Origin: an uncultured Rubellimicrobium sp.
Lineage (GTDB): Bacteria; Pseudomonadota; Alphaproteobacteria; Rhodobacterales; Rhodobacteraceae
Direction: 5' to 3'
Length of the DNA: 12,589 nucleotides
Assembly (NCBI GenBank): GCA_902805995.1
Contig: CADCUU010000359.1
Location: forward strand, 1 to 12,589
This document shows, one piece after another, positions 5,128 through 12,156 of this stretch. Position numbers and translations under genes: made by a program. The notes beneath the pieces were generated by a model that was given only the letters and a program-made list of their open reading frames with translations, ran no database searches and was not told the DNA's origin. Position 1 is the first letter of the stretch; each line of letters opens with the position of its first letter.

Positions 5128-7008
5128 CCGGAGCCAGAGGGCGGCGTAGGGCGGCAGATGGAGCGGGCCTTCGGGCATGGCCTGGTCTGACAGAAGGTCG
5201 TGGAGCGGGCCTTTGAGGCCGAGCGTCTGAGGGCCTAGCGTCTGTGGGTCTTCGGTGAAGTTGACGACGCAGGTGACGGGCGTGTGGTCGTCGGCGCGCA
5301 GATAGGCGAAGAGCGCGCGGGTCCCGGTGTCGAGGATGCGCGTGGGAACATGGGCCGCGAAGGCTCCCTCCCGCTTGCGGGCGGCGAGGATGGCGCGAAC
5401 GCCGCGATGGATGCGGGCGGCGGGGCTGTCGGGGTCCCTTGGCAGGCGCTCGACCAGGGACCAGTCCATCATGGGGCGGTGCATCCAGCGGCCGTCCTCC
5501 GCCAGGTCGGGGTCGGCGGCGTAGGAGTGGTCGTTCACGAGGCCGAGTTCGTCGCCCATGTAGAGGAGAGGCAGGCCCCCGAAGCTCGCGATCAGGGCGT
5601 GGCCCATGAGGATGCGGGCGATGGCGTGGTCGAGGAGGATGGGATCACCGGATTCGAGCGCCTGTTCGAGGCCGGCGAGGGAAGCGAGGCTCCCGTTGGT
5701 GCGGCGGTCGCCGGTCTCGGGGTTGGTCTGGAAGTCGGCGCCGCGCGCGAAGGTGCCGGGGAAGCTGCCGTTGTAGAAATCCGCGAGGAAGTTGCGGTGC
5801 AGGGGGGCCTGCATGTGGGGGATGTGGGCCGCGTCCTCGGGCGTGATGGCCCAGCCGATGTCGTCGTGGCAGCGGAGATAGGTGGCGAAGCTCGCGCGGC
5901 GGAAGCCCTCGGGGAAGTGGGTGCGCAGGGTGTGGGTCATGAGCCGCGTGTCGCGGGAGGCGAGCGAGGACCAGAACTGGACCATGAGGTTGTTGTGGTA
6001 GGCGAGGTGGCTCACGCGCCCCTCATGACGGCCCTGGCCGAGATAGGGGACGAGGTCGCGGGGGCCGACGATAGCCTCGGCCTTGTGGATGACGCCGGGG
6101 GCGGCCGCGCGGGTGGCCTGGACGATGGCCTGGAGGAGGTCGTGAACCTCCGGCAGGTTCTGGCAGGTGGTGCCCAGGCGCTTCCACATGAAGGCCACGG
6201 CGTCGAGGCGGAACACCTCCACCCCCTTGTTGGCGAGGTGGAGGATCGTGTCGAGCATCGCCAGGAAGACCTCGGGGTTTTCCCAGTTCAGGTCCCACTG
6301 GTATTCGTTGAAGGTGGTCCAGACCCATTTCCCCAGATCGGGGTACCAGGTGAAGGAGCCGGGGGCCTGGTCGGGGAAGATGTCGATGAGGGTGCGCTCG
6401 TACTCCTGCGGGAGGCGGTCGTCGTCGAACATCCGGTAGAAGGCCTGGTAGAACGGGTCGCCGGCGCGGGCGGCCTCGGCCCAGGCGTGCTCCTTGGCGG
6501 TGTGGTTGAGGACGAGGTCGAGGCAGAGGGAGATGCCGCTGGCGCGCAAGGCTCGCGCGGCGGATTCGAGATCGTCCATCGTGCCGAGTTTCGGGTCGAT
6601 GCGGCGGTAGTCCATGACCGCGTAGCCGCCGTCGCTCTGTCCTGGGCGGGGCATGAGGCAGGGCATCAGGTGGAGGTAGGTGACGCCGAGATCCCTCAGG
6701 TAGGGGATATGGGCGGGAAGCTCGGGCAGGGTGCCGGCGAAGCGGTCGGCGTAGGCGACATAGGCGACCATGTCCTGGCTTTGGAACCAGTCGGGGTCGA
6801 GGTCGCGGGAAAGGTCCAGCGCCTTGAGGTCTGCGGGGCGGGCGCGCCAGTGGGACTCCGCCATGTCGCGGAGGCGGGCCAGGAGCGTCTTCAGGTCGTG
6901 GCGCTGGCCGCAGAGGCGGGCGAGGGGGCCACGCAGGTCCCGCAGGGCGCGGTTCCAGCGCAGGTCGAAGAGAGGGTCGGGCGTGTGGGCGGTCGTGGTG
7001 GTGGCCAT
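5125..7008 (-). CDS. GH13 amylosucrase / sucrose hydrolase family enzyme
   Basis: This is a 627-residue GH13 (subfamily 4-like) enzyme. Amylosucrases cleave sucrose and build alpha-1,4-glucan while releasing fructose; close relatives simply hydrolyse sucrose. The length matches Neisseria amylosucrase (about 628 residues). It has an N-terminal helical domain (1-80), then the (beta/alpha)8 barrel with SDGGYAVMDYR (125-135), LDLVLNHTAKEH (163-174), VFRLDAVAFMWK (265-276, nucleophile Asp269), HKAEAIV (308-314, acid/base Glu311) and RCHDDIGW (379-386, transition-state Asp382), and a C-terminal beta domain ending PYAALWLR. There is no signal peptide, so it should be cytosolic. The start is the ATG at 7008 behind a GGGGGA site. 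No sucrose transporter, fructokinase or glycogen gene lies beside it. Its TAG stop forms the edge of a palindrome. Whether it polymerises or hydrolyses is not decidable from these motifs. Confidence 0.93.
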   Translation of the reverse strand: MATTTTAHTPDPLFDLRWNRALRDLRGPLARLCGQRHDLKTLLARLRDMAESHWRARPADLKALDLSRDLDPDWFQSQDMVAYVAYADRFAGTLPELPAHIPYLRDLGVTYLHLMPCLMPRPGQSDGGYAVMDYRRIDPKLGTMDDLESAARALRASGISLCLDLVLNHTAKEHAWAEAARAGDPFYQAFYRMFDDDRLPQEYERTLIDIFPDQAPGSFTWYPDLGKWVWTTFNEYQWDLNWENPEVFLAMLDTILHLANKGVEVFRLDAVAFMWKRLGTTCQNLPEVHDLLQAIVQATRAAAPGVIHKAEAIVGPRDLVPYLGQGRHEGRVSHLAYHNNLMVQFWSSLASRDTRLMTHTLRTHFPEGFRRASFATYLRCHDDIGWAITPEDAAHIPHMQAPLHRNFLADFYNGSFPGTFARGADFQTNPETGDRRTNGSLASLAGLEQALESGDPILLDHAIARILMGHALIASFGGLPLLYMGDELGLVNDHSYAADPDLAEDGRWMHRPMMDWSLVERLPRDPDSPAARIHRGVRAILAARKREGAFAAHVPTRILDTGTRALFAYLRADDHTPVTCVVNFTEDPQTLGPQTLGLKGPLHDLLSDQAMPEGPLHLPPYAALWLR

Positions 7009-7135
7009 GGCGGATCCCCCTGTCGCGTGGTCCGCGGGGGGTTAGGGCAGGGCGGGGCCGGGGGCAAGCGGCGAGGGTCGGGGGGCCGTCCCATCTCTGC
7101 TTTCAGGACGGGCTGAGGTCCGGCCCGGGGCGCAG

Positions 7136-7154
7136 CCCCCTTTGGGAGAGGGGG
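7136..7154. repeat. Short hairpin downstream of lldD
   Basis: CCCCCT (7136-7141) pairs with AGGGGG (7149-7154) around a 7-base loop, immediately next to and slightly overlapping the lldD stop palindrome. Together the two elements could form alternative structures at the 3' end of the lldD transcript. No T-run follows on the minus strand. Confidence 0.4.
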
Positions 7155-7175
7155 TGCATGCTGGCGCGCACCCTA
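7152..7175 (-). repeat. Palindrome abutting the lldD stop codon
   Basis: Ten positions (7152-7161) pair with 7164-7173 around a 2-base centre, with one A-C mismatch and one G-T wobble. On the minus strand the lldD TAG stop runs directly into GGTGCGCGCC, as at the amylosucrase gene, where TAG runs into GGTGCGTGC. The two elements therefore look like members of one family placed at gene ends. Confidence 0.6.
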
Positions 7176-8348
7176 GGCGTTGTCGGCCCACTCCCCCTCG
7201 AAGTCCTTGGGGACGAGGAGGATGTCGCGGTTCACGTCGCGGATGTCCCTGCGGCCGCACAGCGCCATGGTGAAGTCCATCTCCTTGCGGAGGATCTCCA
7301 GAGCGCTGGTGACGCCGGCCTCCCCCATCGCGCCCAGGCCGTGGACGTAGGACCGGCCGATCAGGGTGGCGTCGGCGCCAAGGGCGATGGCCTTGAGCAT
7401 GTCCTGGCCGGAGCGGAGGCCGCCGTCGAGCCAGATCTCCGTCTCTCCCTTCACCTCGCGGACGATGGAGGGGAGGACGCGGATGGAGGAGAGCGCGCCG
7501 TCGAGCTGCCGCCCGCCGTGGTTGGAGACGACGATGGCGTCGGCCCCGGCCTGCACGGCGAGGCGCGCGTCCTGAGGGTCGAGGATGCCCTTGATGACGA
7601 ACTTGCCGCCCCACTTCTCGCGGATGCGTTCGACCTTGGGCCAGTCGAGGCGGGGGTCGAACTGCTCGTTGGCCCAGGAGGAGAGGGAGGCGAGGTTGCC
7701 CACGTTCTTGGCATGGCCCACGATGTTGCGGAAGGTGCGCCGGGGCGTCTGCGCCATGCCCATCGACCAGCGCATCCGCGTGGCGAAGTCGAGCATGTTG
7801 CGGACCGTGACCTTGGGCGGGGTCGAGAGGCCGTTCTTGAGGTCCTTGTGCCGCTGGCCCAGGAGCTGGAGGTCGAGCGTGAGGACGAGGGCCGAGCAGT
7901 TCGCGGCGCGGGCGCGCTCGATGAGCTCGTCCACGAAAACCTCGTCCTGCATGACATAGAGCTGGAACCAGAAGGGCGCCTCGGGGACATGCTCGCGCAC
8001 GTCCTCGATGGAGCAGACGGACATGGTGGACAGTGTGAAGGGGATGCCGAACCTGGCGGCGGCGCGGGCGGCGAGGATCTCCCCATCCGGGTGCTGCATG
8101 CCGAGGGAGCCGATGGGGGCGAGGGCGGCGGGCATGGACACGGGCTGGCCCAGCATGGTGGAGGCCAGCGTGCGGTTCGACATGTCCACGGCGACGCGCT
8201 GGCGGAAGCGGAGCTTCTCGTAATCGGTGACGTTGTCGCGGAAGGTCTGTTCGGACCAGCTGCCCGACTCGCAGTAGTCGTAGAACATCCGGGGCGTGCG
8301 GCGGCGGTGGAGCGCCTTGAGATCGGCGATGTTCGTGATGACGGGCAT
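7173..8348 (-). CDS. lldD: FMN-dependent L-lactate dehydrogenase / alpha-hydroxy-acid oxidising enzyme
   Basis: This enzyme oxidises an L-2-hydroxy acid, most likely L-lactate to pyruvate, with FMN as cofactor, passing electrons to the membrane quinone pool at the inner face of the membrane. The 391-residue protein is a typical length. Family residues seen are Tyr25 in FYDYCESG, MPAALAPIGSLGM (72-84), QLYV (129-132, Tyr131), LTLDLQLLGQRHKDL (156-170), Lys253 in VIKGIL, the active-site SNHGGRQLDG (275-284, with His277 and Arg280) and the phosphate-binding LDGGLRSGQD (307-316), followed by GRSY. The start at 8348 has GGGGGGAG 8 bases upstream; an in-frame ATG at 8384 lacks family support. Glycolate or mandelate are alternative substrates, but the RHKDLKNGL segment favours the LldD branch. 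The gene ends at a TAG embedded in a palindrome. It is 115 bp downstream of trpA, probably with its own promoter. Confidence 0.9.
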   Translation of the reverse strand: MPVITNIADLKALHRRRTPRMFYDYCESGSWSEQTFRDNVTDYEKLRFRQRVAVDMSNRTLASTMLGQPVSMPAALAPIGSLGMQHPDGEILAARAAARFGIPFTLSTMSVCSIEDVREHVPEAPFWFQLYVMQDEVFVDELIERARAANCSALVLTLDLQLLGQRHKDLKNGLSTPPKVTVRNMLDFATRMRWSMGMAQTPRRTFRNIVGHAKNVGNLASLSSWANEQFDPRLDWPKVERIREKWGGKFVIKGILDPQDARLAVQAGADAIVVSNHGGRQLDGALSSIRVLPSIVREVKGETEIWLDGGLRSGQDMLKAIALGADATLIGRSYVHGLGAMGEAGVTSALEILRKEMDFTMALCGRRDIRDVNRDILLVPKDFEGEWADNA

Positions 8349-8463
8349 GGCGGCGCTCCCCCCTTGGTGGCGAAGGGGTAGCAACGTGGCCGGGGCGGCG
8401 CAATGCGGCGGAGGTGACGCGGCCCGAGGGGTCGCGCCTGAGATCTCGGGACGGGGGCGAGCG

Positions 8464-9267
8464 TCAGGCGGCGTGGGCGCCTTCGGCGAGGGAGCGGACG
8501 AAGGCCAGGACCTCCTCCGGGGAGCGGCCCTGGGCGATCTCGCTCACGATGGCGGAGCCGACCACCGCGCCGTCGGCCACGGAGGCGATGTCGCGGGCGG
8601 TTTCGGGCGTGCGGATGCCGAAGCCCACGATCACCGGGAGGTCGGTCTGCGACTTGATGCGCGCGACCTCCGGGCCGACGTCGGTGGCCTGGGCAGCGGC
8701 GGAGCCGGTGATGCCGGTGATGGAGACGTAGTAGACGAAGCCCGAGGTGTTCTGGAGGACCTTGGGAAGGCGGCGGTCGTCGGTCGTGGGGGTGGCGAGG
8801 CGGATGAAGTTGAGGCCGGCCGCCTGGGCGGGGAGGCAAAGCTCGGCGTCCTCCTCCGGCGGCAGGTCCACGACGATGAGGCCGTCGATGCCGGCCTCCC
8901 TCGCCTGTTCGAGGAAGAGGGGCACCCCGCGCGAGGAGATGGGGTTGTAGTAGCCCATGAGGACGATGGGCGTCTGGTCGCCGGTGGCGCGAAGGGCGCG
9001 GGCGATGTCGAGCGTGCGGTCGAGCGTCTGGCCCGCCGCGAGCGCGCGCTGCCCGGCGAGCTGGATCGTCGGGCCGTCGGCCATGGGATCGGTGAAGGGA
9101 AGGCCCAGTTCGATGATGTCCACGCCCGCCGCGGGCAGGCCCAGCACGATCCGGAGCGAGGTGTCGTAGTCGGGGTCGCCGGCCATGACATAGGCCACGA
9201 AGGCCTTGCGGTTCGCGGCGCGGAGCCGGGCGAAGGTGTCGTCGATCCTTGTCACAGGCCTGGTCAT
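8464..9267 (-). CDS. trpA: Tryptophan synthase alpha subunit
   Basis: TrpA cleaves indole-3-glycerol phosphate to indole and glyceraldehyde-3-phosphate, passing indole through a tunnel to TrpB in the cytosolic alpha2-beta2 complex. The 267-residue protein has the family's normal length. It shows AYVMAGDPD (25-33), [20 protein letters not shown] (50-69) with catalytic Glu53 and Asp64 (E. coli Glu49 and Asp60), [31 protein letters not shown] (the loop contacting substrate phosphate) and [11 protein letters not shown] near the C-terminus. The start at 9267 ([12 protein letters not shown]) has GGGGGA about 8 bases upstream; an upstream in-frame ATG at 9321 adds 18 unlike residues. trpB is not next to it within the window: a VOC gene lies upstream and lldD downstream. 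No trp leader peptide is evident in the 200 bp upstream. Confidence 0.97.
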   Translation of the reverse strand: MTRPVTRIDDTFARLRAANRKAFVAYVMAGDPDYDTSLRIVLGLPAAGVDIIELGLPFTDPMADGPTIQLAGQRALAAGQTLDRTLDIARALRATGDQTPIVLMGYYNPISSRGVPLFLEQAREAGIDGLIVVDLPPEEDAELCLPAQAAGLNFIRLATPTTDDRRLPKVLQNTSGFVYYVSITGITGSAAAQATDVGPEVARIKSQTDLPVIVGFGIRTPETARDIASVADGAVVGSAIVSEIAQGRSPEEVLAFVRSLAEGAHAA

Positions 9268-9366
9268 TGGCAGCGTCCCCCGTTTTGCAAGCGGGATGCG
9301 ACAGCGGGGACGGAAAGGCAAGGCGGTGGTGGTGACTTGGCGGCGCTTGCGCCCTGACCTGTCGCG

Positions 9367-9388
9367 CTGGCCCGTGGGATCGGGCCAG
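9367..9388 (-). terminator. Possible terminator hairpin after the VOC-deaminase-VOC unit
   Basis: CTGGCCCG (9367-9374) pairs perfectly with CGGGCCAG (9381-9388) around a 6-base loop, 80 bases after the stop of the last VOC gene and 100 bases before trpA. There is no T-run, so it may be a Rho-type or stabilising structure rather than a true intrinsic terminator. Confidence 0.35.
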
Positions 9389-9467
9389 GCGTCAGGCTAG
9401 GGCTGTTGCTGGACGAGCGGGGTCGCGTCTGGGACGCAGGCTTTGGAACGGGAGGAGAGGAGCCCGG

Positions 9468-9941
9468 TCAGGTCGGGTGTGCCTCGGCCTCCTCGACGGA
9501 GTCGGAGGACGGCTCGGCGGCGGGCGGCTCGGCGGCGGGCGTGGTGGACAGCATCCAGTGGGTGCCGAAGCGGTCCCTGAGCATCCCGAAACCCGGCGAC
9601 CAGGAGGTCGGGCCATAGGGCACCACGATGGACCCTTCCTCGGAGAGCCGGTCGAAGATGCGGCGCCCGGCCTCCGCGTCGCGAGGGGCGTGCATGATGG
9701 ACACGCTCTGCTGCGGCTCGCCCGCGGCGCCGGGGGCGTCGTCGGCGCCCATGAGCATCCCGTCGCCGACCCGCATCCGCGCGTGCATGATGCGGTCCGA
9801 GCCTTTCCAGGCCTCGGGGCTTTCGGGCAGCTCGGCGTAGCGGGACAGCATGAGATCGGTGCCGCCGAGGACCTCGGCGTAGAAGGCCATCGCCTCGCGG
9901 CAGCGACCGTCCTGGAAGTGGATATAGGGATGGATGGACAT
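9468..9941 (-). CDS. VOC family (PhnB/glyoxalase-like) protein with acidic tail
   Basis: This 157-residue protein belongs to the vicinal oxygen chelate superfamily, PhnB-like branch. Substrate and activity are unknown; many members bind small molecules or metals. It begins IHPYIHFQDGRCREAMAFYAEVLGG (3-27), with MHARMRVGDGMLMGAD (52-67) and VPYGPTSWSPGFGMLRDRFGTHWML (107-131), all typical of the family. From about residue 135 a non-family tail rich in Ala, Pro and Glu follows, part of it encoded by two tandem 15-bp units. GAGGAG 5 bases before the ATG supports the start. It begins 9 bases after the deaminase stop, so the two genes are surely co-transcribed. It is a clear paralog of the VOC protein at 10599-11006 (shared PYGPT.W.PGFG.L.DR.GT.WM.ST). 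Confidence 0.87.
   Translation of the reverse strand: MSIHPYIHFQDGRCREAMAFYAEVLGGTDLMLSRYAELPESPEAWKGSDRIMHARMRVGDGMLMGADDAPGAAGEPQQSVSIMHAPRDAEAGRRIFDRLSEEGSIVVPYGPTSWSPGFGMLRDRFGTHWMLSTTPAAEPPAAEPSSDSVEEAEAHPT
9511..9540. repeat. Perfect 15-bp tandem repeat in VOC gene tail
   Basis: GGCTCGGCGGCGGGC occurs twice head to tail (9511-9525 and 9526-9540), in frame with the VOC gene at its 3' end, and encodes an AAEPP/AAEP repeat in the disordered tail. Such a unit can change copy number by slippage. Confidence 0.85.
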
Positions 9942-9950
9942 GATGGCTCC

Positions 9951-10523
9951 TCAGCGGAGGGGAATGGCGTTGGCGGACTTGCCCGACTGGTAGGCGGCGG
10001 ACAGGTCGTCGTAAGCGGCGCGGATGCGGGCGGACTGCTCATCCAGGGCCGCGCGGCCGGGGTCGTGGGCCACGAGGTCGCGGATGGCGGTCGCGGTCCA
10101 GAAGGCGTTGCTGTGCCGGTAGCCGCCGGGGGGCAGGCCGAACACCTCCTGCAGGATGCGGAGGTCATGGGGGATCGCAAAGGCGTCGCGCGAGTCCTCG
10201 TGGGAGAAGAAGTAGGCGAAGTTGTCGAAGCCCGCCCAGGCGATCGCGGACATGCACATGGTGCAGGGTTCGTGGGTGGACAGGAACAGCAGGTCCCTGG
10301 GATCGGGGGGCTGGGGCAGTTCGTGGAAGCGCTTGAGGCAGTGAACCTCGCCGTGCCAGAGCGGGTTCTCGGTCTCGTTGTTGGTCTCCGCGAGGACGAG
10401 GGACAGGTCGTCCTTGCGCAGGATTGCCGCGCCGAAGACCTTGTTGCCCTGGGCGACGCCCTGGCGGGTGAGGGGGAGGATGTCCCCCTCGATCACGTCG
10501 AGGAAGCGGGCGGCGAGGGTCAT
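9951..10523 (-). CDS. Zinc-dependent nucleoside deaminase family protein
   Basis: This 190-residue member of the cytidine/deoxycytidylate/guanine deaminase superfamily would hydrolytically deaminate a base or nucleoside in the cytosol. The zinc and proton-shuttle motif WHGEVH (56-61, with His57 and Glu59) and the second zinc motif EPCTMCMSAI (85-94, with Cys87 and Cys90) are both intact, so it should be active. The N-terminal half contains NKVFGAAILRKDD, the usual second strand region. The C-terminal 70 residues, including FFSHEDSRDAF and GYRHSNAFWTATAIRDLV, are longer than in TadA-type enzymes and argue against a tRNA adenosine deaminase. The substrate is not deducible. The ribosome site is weak (a CGGGG about 10 bases upstream). 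It lies between two paralogous VOC genes on the same strand, 75 bases after one and 9 before the other. Confidence 0.87.
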   Translation of the reverse strand: MTLAARFLDVIEGDILPLTRQGVAQGNKVFGAAILRKDDLSLVLAETNNETENPLWHGEVHCLKRFHELPQPPDPRDLLFLSTHEPCTMCMSAIAWAGFDNFAYFFSHEDSRDAFAIPHDLRILQEVFGLPPGGYRHSNAFWTATAIRDLVAHDPGRAALDEQSARIRAAYDDLSAAYQSGKSANAIPLR

Positions 10524-10557
10524 GCGGCGCGCGCCCCGACGGGGACCCTGCGTCGCG

Positions 10558-10633
10558 TCATGCGCCCGCCCTGGCCTCGGTGGAGATCATCCGTGGTGTC
10601 ATGCGCCCGCTCCGGCCTCGGTGGAGATCATCC
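10558..10633. repeat. Tandem duplication of the VOC gene 3' end (41-bp period)
   Basis: The 35 bases at 10599-10633, which encode the last residues and stop codon of the VOC gene, reappear at 10558-10592 with only two differences (33 of 35 identical). Six unlike bases (10593-10598) separate the copies. The outer copy is a non-coding relic reading MISTEARAGA-stop on the minus strand, in a frame shifted by 41 bases from the gene. Confidence 0.9.
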
Positions 10634-11006
10634 AGCGGGTGCCCCAGCGGTCGGTGAGGCTGCCGAAGCCCGGGTCCCAGAAGGTGGGGCCGTAGGGCAT
10701 CTCCACCTCGCCCCCATCCGACAGCGCCTCGAACACGCGGCGGCCCTGGGCCACGTCGGGCATGGTCACGTTGATCGCGGACCCGGCCATGCGGTCGGCG
10801 CGGGAGAAGTCGGAGGCGTAGAGCCAGCCGTCGCCCATCTTGAGCGCCGCGTGCATGACGGCGGTCGGCTGCTCGCCCATCGAATCCTCCGGGGGCGCGT
10901 CCTTGGCGTACATGATCTGCGGATCGGGCGAGTTGAAGACGCGGGCATAGGCGCGGATCGCTTCCTCGCAGCAGCCCTTGAAGAAAAGATAGGGGATCGG
11001 GGTCAT
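10599..11006 (-). CDS. VOC family (PhnB/glyoxalase-like) protein
   Basis: This 135-residue vicinal oxygen chelate protein of the PhnB-like branch has an unknown substrate. The sequence PIPYLFFKGCCEEAIRAYARVF (3-24), MHAALKMGDGWLYASD (51-66), INVTMPDVAQGRRVFEALSDGG (78-99) and MPYGPTFWDPGFGSLTDRWGTRWMIST (103-129) covers the whole family fold, so it is complete without the tail seen in its paralog at 9468-9941. The ATG at 11006 has AGGAGG 8 bases upstream, which is preferred over the in-frame ATG at 11033. It is the first gene of a probable VOC-deaminase-VOC operon. Its last 35 bases are duplicated just downstream. No acquired-resistance signature (fosfomycin or bleomycin type) is evident. Confidence 0.87.
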   Translation of the reverse strand: MTPIPYLFFKGCCEEAIRAYARVFNSPDPQIMYAKDAPPEDSMGEQPTAVMHAALKMGDGWLYASDFSRADRMAGSAINVTMPDVAQGRRVFEALSDGGEVEMPYGPTFWDPGFGSLTDRWGTRWMISTEAGAGA

Positions 11007-11033
11007 GGGTGATTCCTCCTGTCGGTGGATCAC

Positions 11034-11061
11034 AAGGTATCACGTTCCCGTTTCGTTCCAA
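11034..11061 (-). promoter_or_regulatory. Candidate promoter of the VOC-deaminase-VOC unit
   Basis: On the minus strand TTGGAA (plus 11056-11061) lies 16 bases before TACCTT (plus 11034-11039), about 28 bases upstream of the VOC start codon. The match to a housekeeping sigma-70 promoter is only moderate (4 of 6 and 3 of 6), and it is the best candidate in the 103-bp gap. Confidence 0.3.
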
Positions 11062-11109
11062 AGCGCGAAGTCGGGGGCCCGCGCGGAAAATGGCGCAACT
11101 GTGGCGGGC

Positions 11110-12099
11110 TCAGGGGGTCGTCGGCTCCGCCCGATGGGCGCGGCGCCAAGCTTCGGGGGTGGTGTCCCATGCCTCGCGGAAGGCGCGGATAAGATGGGAG
11201 GCGTCGCAGAACCCCGTCTCGGCGGCGATGCGGGCGACGGAGCGGTCGGTCCGTGACAGAAGGTGCCGGGCCTGGGCAAGGCGGATGCGGCGGTCGGCCT
11301 CTCGCGGGGTGACGCGCAGGGCCTCGGTGAAGTGACGCTCCAGCTTGCGGCGGCCGACGCCCAGGCGCTGAGCGATGTCGGCCACGGTCGGGGGCGAGTC
11401 CATCGACTGCTGCATGAGGAGGAGGGCGCGCTTGACCAGCGGCTCCTGGGTGGACAGGTCGAGAGGGAGGCCGGGCTGGGGACGGTCCGCGCCCAGGGCC
11501 TCGTCGATGATCATGATGGCGAGGCTTTTTCGGGCGGCGGCGGGGCCGATGTGGCGGTCCACGAGGAAGGCCGCGAGATGCGCGGACGACGCCCCGCCCG
11601 AGCAGGAGAGCCGGTCGCGGTCCACGACGAAGATGCGGTCGGAAACGGGGAGGAGGCCGTCGAACTCCGTCAGGAAGTCCTCGTGGTGGAACCAGCTCAC
11701 GCAGGCCTTGTAGCCGGACATGAGGCCCGCGCGGTGCAGGATGAACGCGCCGGTGCAGACGCCGACGAGGGGGACGCCCGCCTGGGCCGCGCGGCGGAGG
11801 AACGCGGCGTGGTCGGGGTGCAGGCGCTCGATCTCGTCCACGAGGCCGCCGACGACGACGATGTAGTCGAAGCGGGACGGGTCGCCCAGGCGTTCGTCGG
11901 GGGTGATGCGGATGCCGCAGCTCGACTGCACGGGGGCGAGGTCGGGGGAGAGCACGGCCCAGCGGCAGAGGATCGGGCGGGAGCGGTCGCCTTCGTCGGC
12001 GGCGAGGCGCAGCACGTCCACGAAGTTCGCGAAGGCGCAAAGTGTGAAGCGCGGGGCGAGGATGAAGCCGATGCGCAGGCGCGGGGCGGGGGGGTGCAT
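11110..12099 (-). CDS. GlxA-type transcriptional regulator (DJ-1/PfpI plus AraC)
   Basis: This 329-residue regulator joins a DJ-1/PfpI-like (class I glutamine amidotransferase-like) sensor domain (about 8-170) to an AraC-type DNA-binding domain (about 222-320). The sensor has FVDVLRLAADEGD, YIVVVGGLVDE (79-89) and the elbow VGVCTGAFIL (112-121, Cys115), as in the GlxA/GbdR group. The AraC part has two helix-turn-helix units, VADIAQRLGVGRRKLERHF (239-257) and VARIAAETGFCDASHLIRAF (288-307). GbdR- and SouR-like members of this group activate glycine betaine, dimethylglycine and sarcosine catabolism, and the divergent neighbour here is soxB, so activation of sarcosine oxidase is the likely role (inference). 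The start at 12099 matches the family N-terminus, with GGAG 9 bases upstream; an in-frame ATG at 12180 would run through the intergenic control region. Confidence 0.92.
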   Translation of the reverse strand: MHPPAPRLRIGFILAPRFTLCAFANFVDVLRLAADEGDRSRPILCRWAVLSPDLAPVQSSCGIRITPDERLGDPSRFDYIVVVGGLVDEIERLHPDHAAFLRRAAQAGVPLVGVCTGAFILHRAGLMSGYKACVSWFHHEDFLTEFDGLLPVSDRIFVVDRDRLSCSGGASSAHLAAFLVDRHIGPAAARKSLAIMIIDEALGADRPQPGLPLDLSTQEPLVKRALLLMQQSMDSPPTVADIAQRLGVGRRKLERHFTEALRVTPREADRRIRLAQARHLLSRTDRSVARIAAETGFCDASHLIRAFREAWDTTPEAWRRAHRAEPTTP

Positions 12100-12126
12100 C
12101 GTGATCGTCTCCGGGGGGCTGACGCG

Positions 12127-12156
12127 ATTGTACAACCAGAATGACGCGAGGATACA
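12127..12156. promoter_or_regulatory. Divergent regulator/soxB control region with TTGTACAA palindrome
   Basis: The 126-bp gap between the regulator and soxB contains a perfect 8-bp palindrome, TTGTACAA (12128-12135). On the minus strand TACAAT (plus 12127-12132) resembles a -10 box about 28 bases before the regulator ATG. On the plus strand TTGTAC (12128-12133) is spaced 17 bases from GATACA (12151-12156), a weak promoter toward soxB. The palindrome therefore overlaps both candidate promoters and could be an operator. The promoter matches are modest. Confidence 0.35.

Noticed and set aside
5284..7116. Plus-strand open frame of 610 codons opposite the amylosucrase gene
   Set aside because: It is antisense to a clear GH13 enzyme and encodes Gly/Val/Glu-rich low-complexity sequence without motifs, typical of GC-rich shadow frames.
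9268..9467. trp attenuator or leader peptide upstream of trpA
   Set aside because: No short frame rich in Trp codons and no antiterminator-type alternative stems were seen.
9477..11012. Plus-strand open frame of 511 codons spanning both VOC genes and the deaminase
   Set aside because: It is antisense to three recognisable genes, and its composition is that of a shadow frame.
11034..11065. EcfG-like general stress promoter (GGAAC near CCTT) before the VOC gene
   Set aside because: The -10 part deviates from CGTT, and this sigma factor is not generally expected in Rhodobacterales, so an ordinary promoter is as likely.
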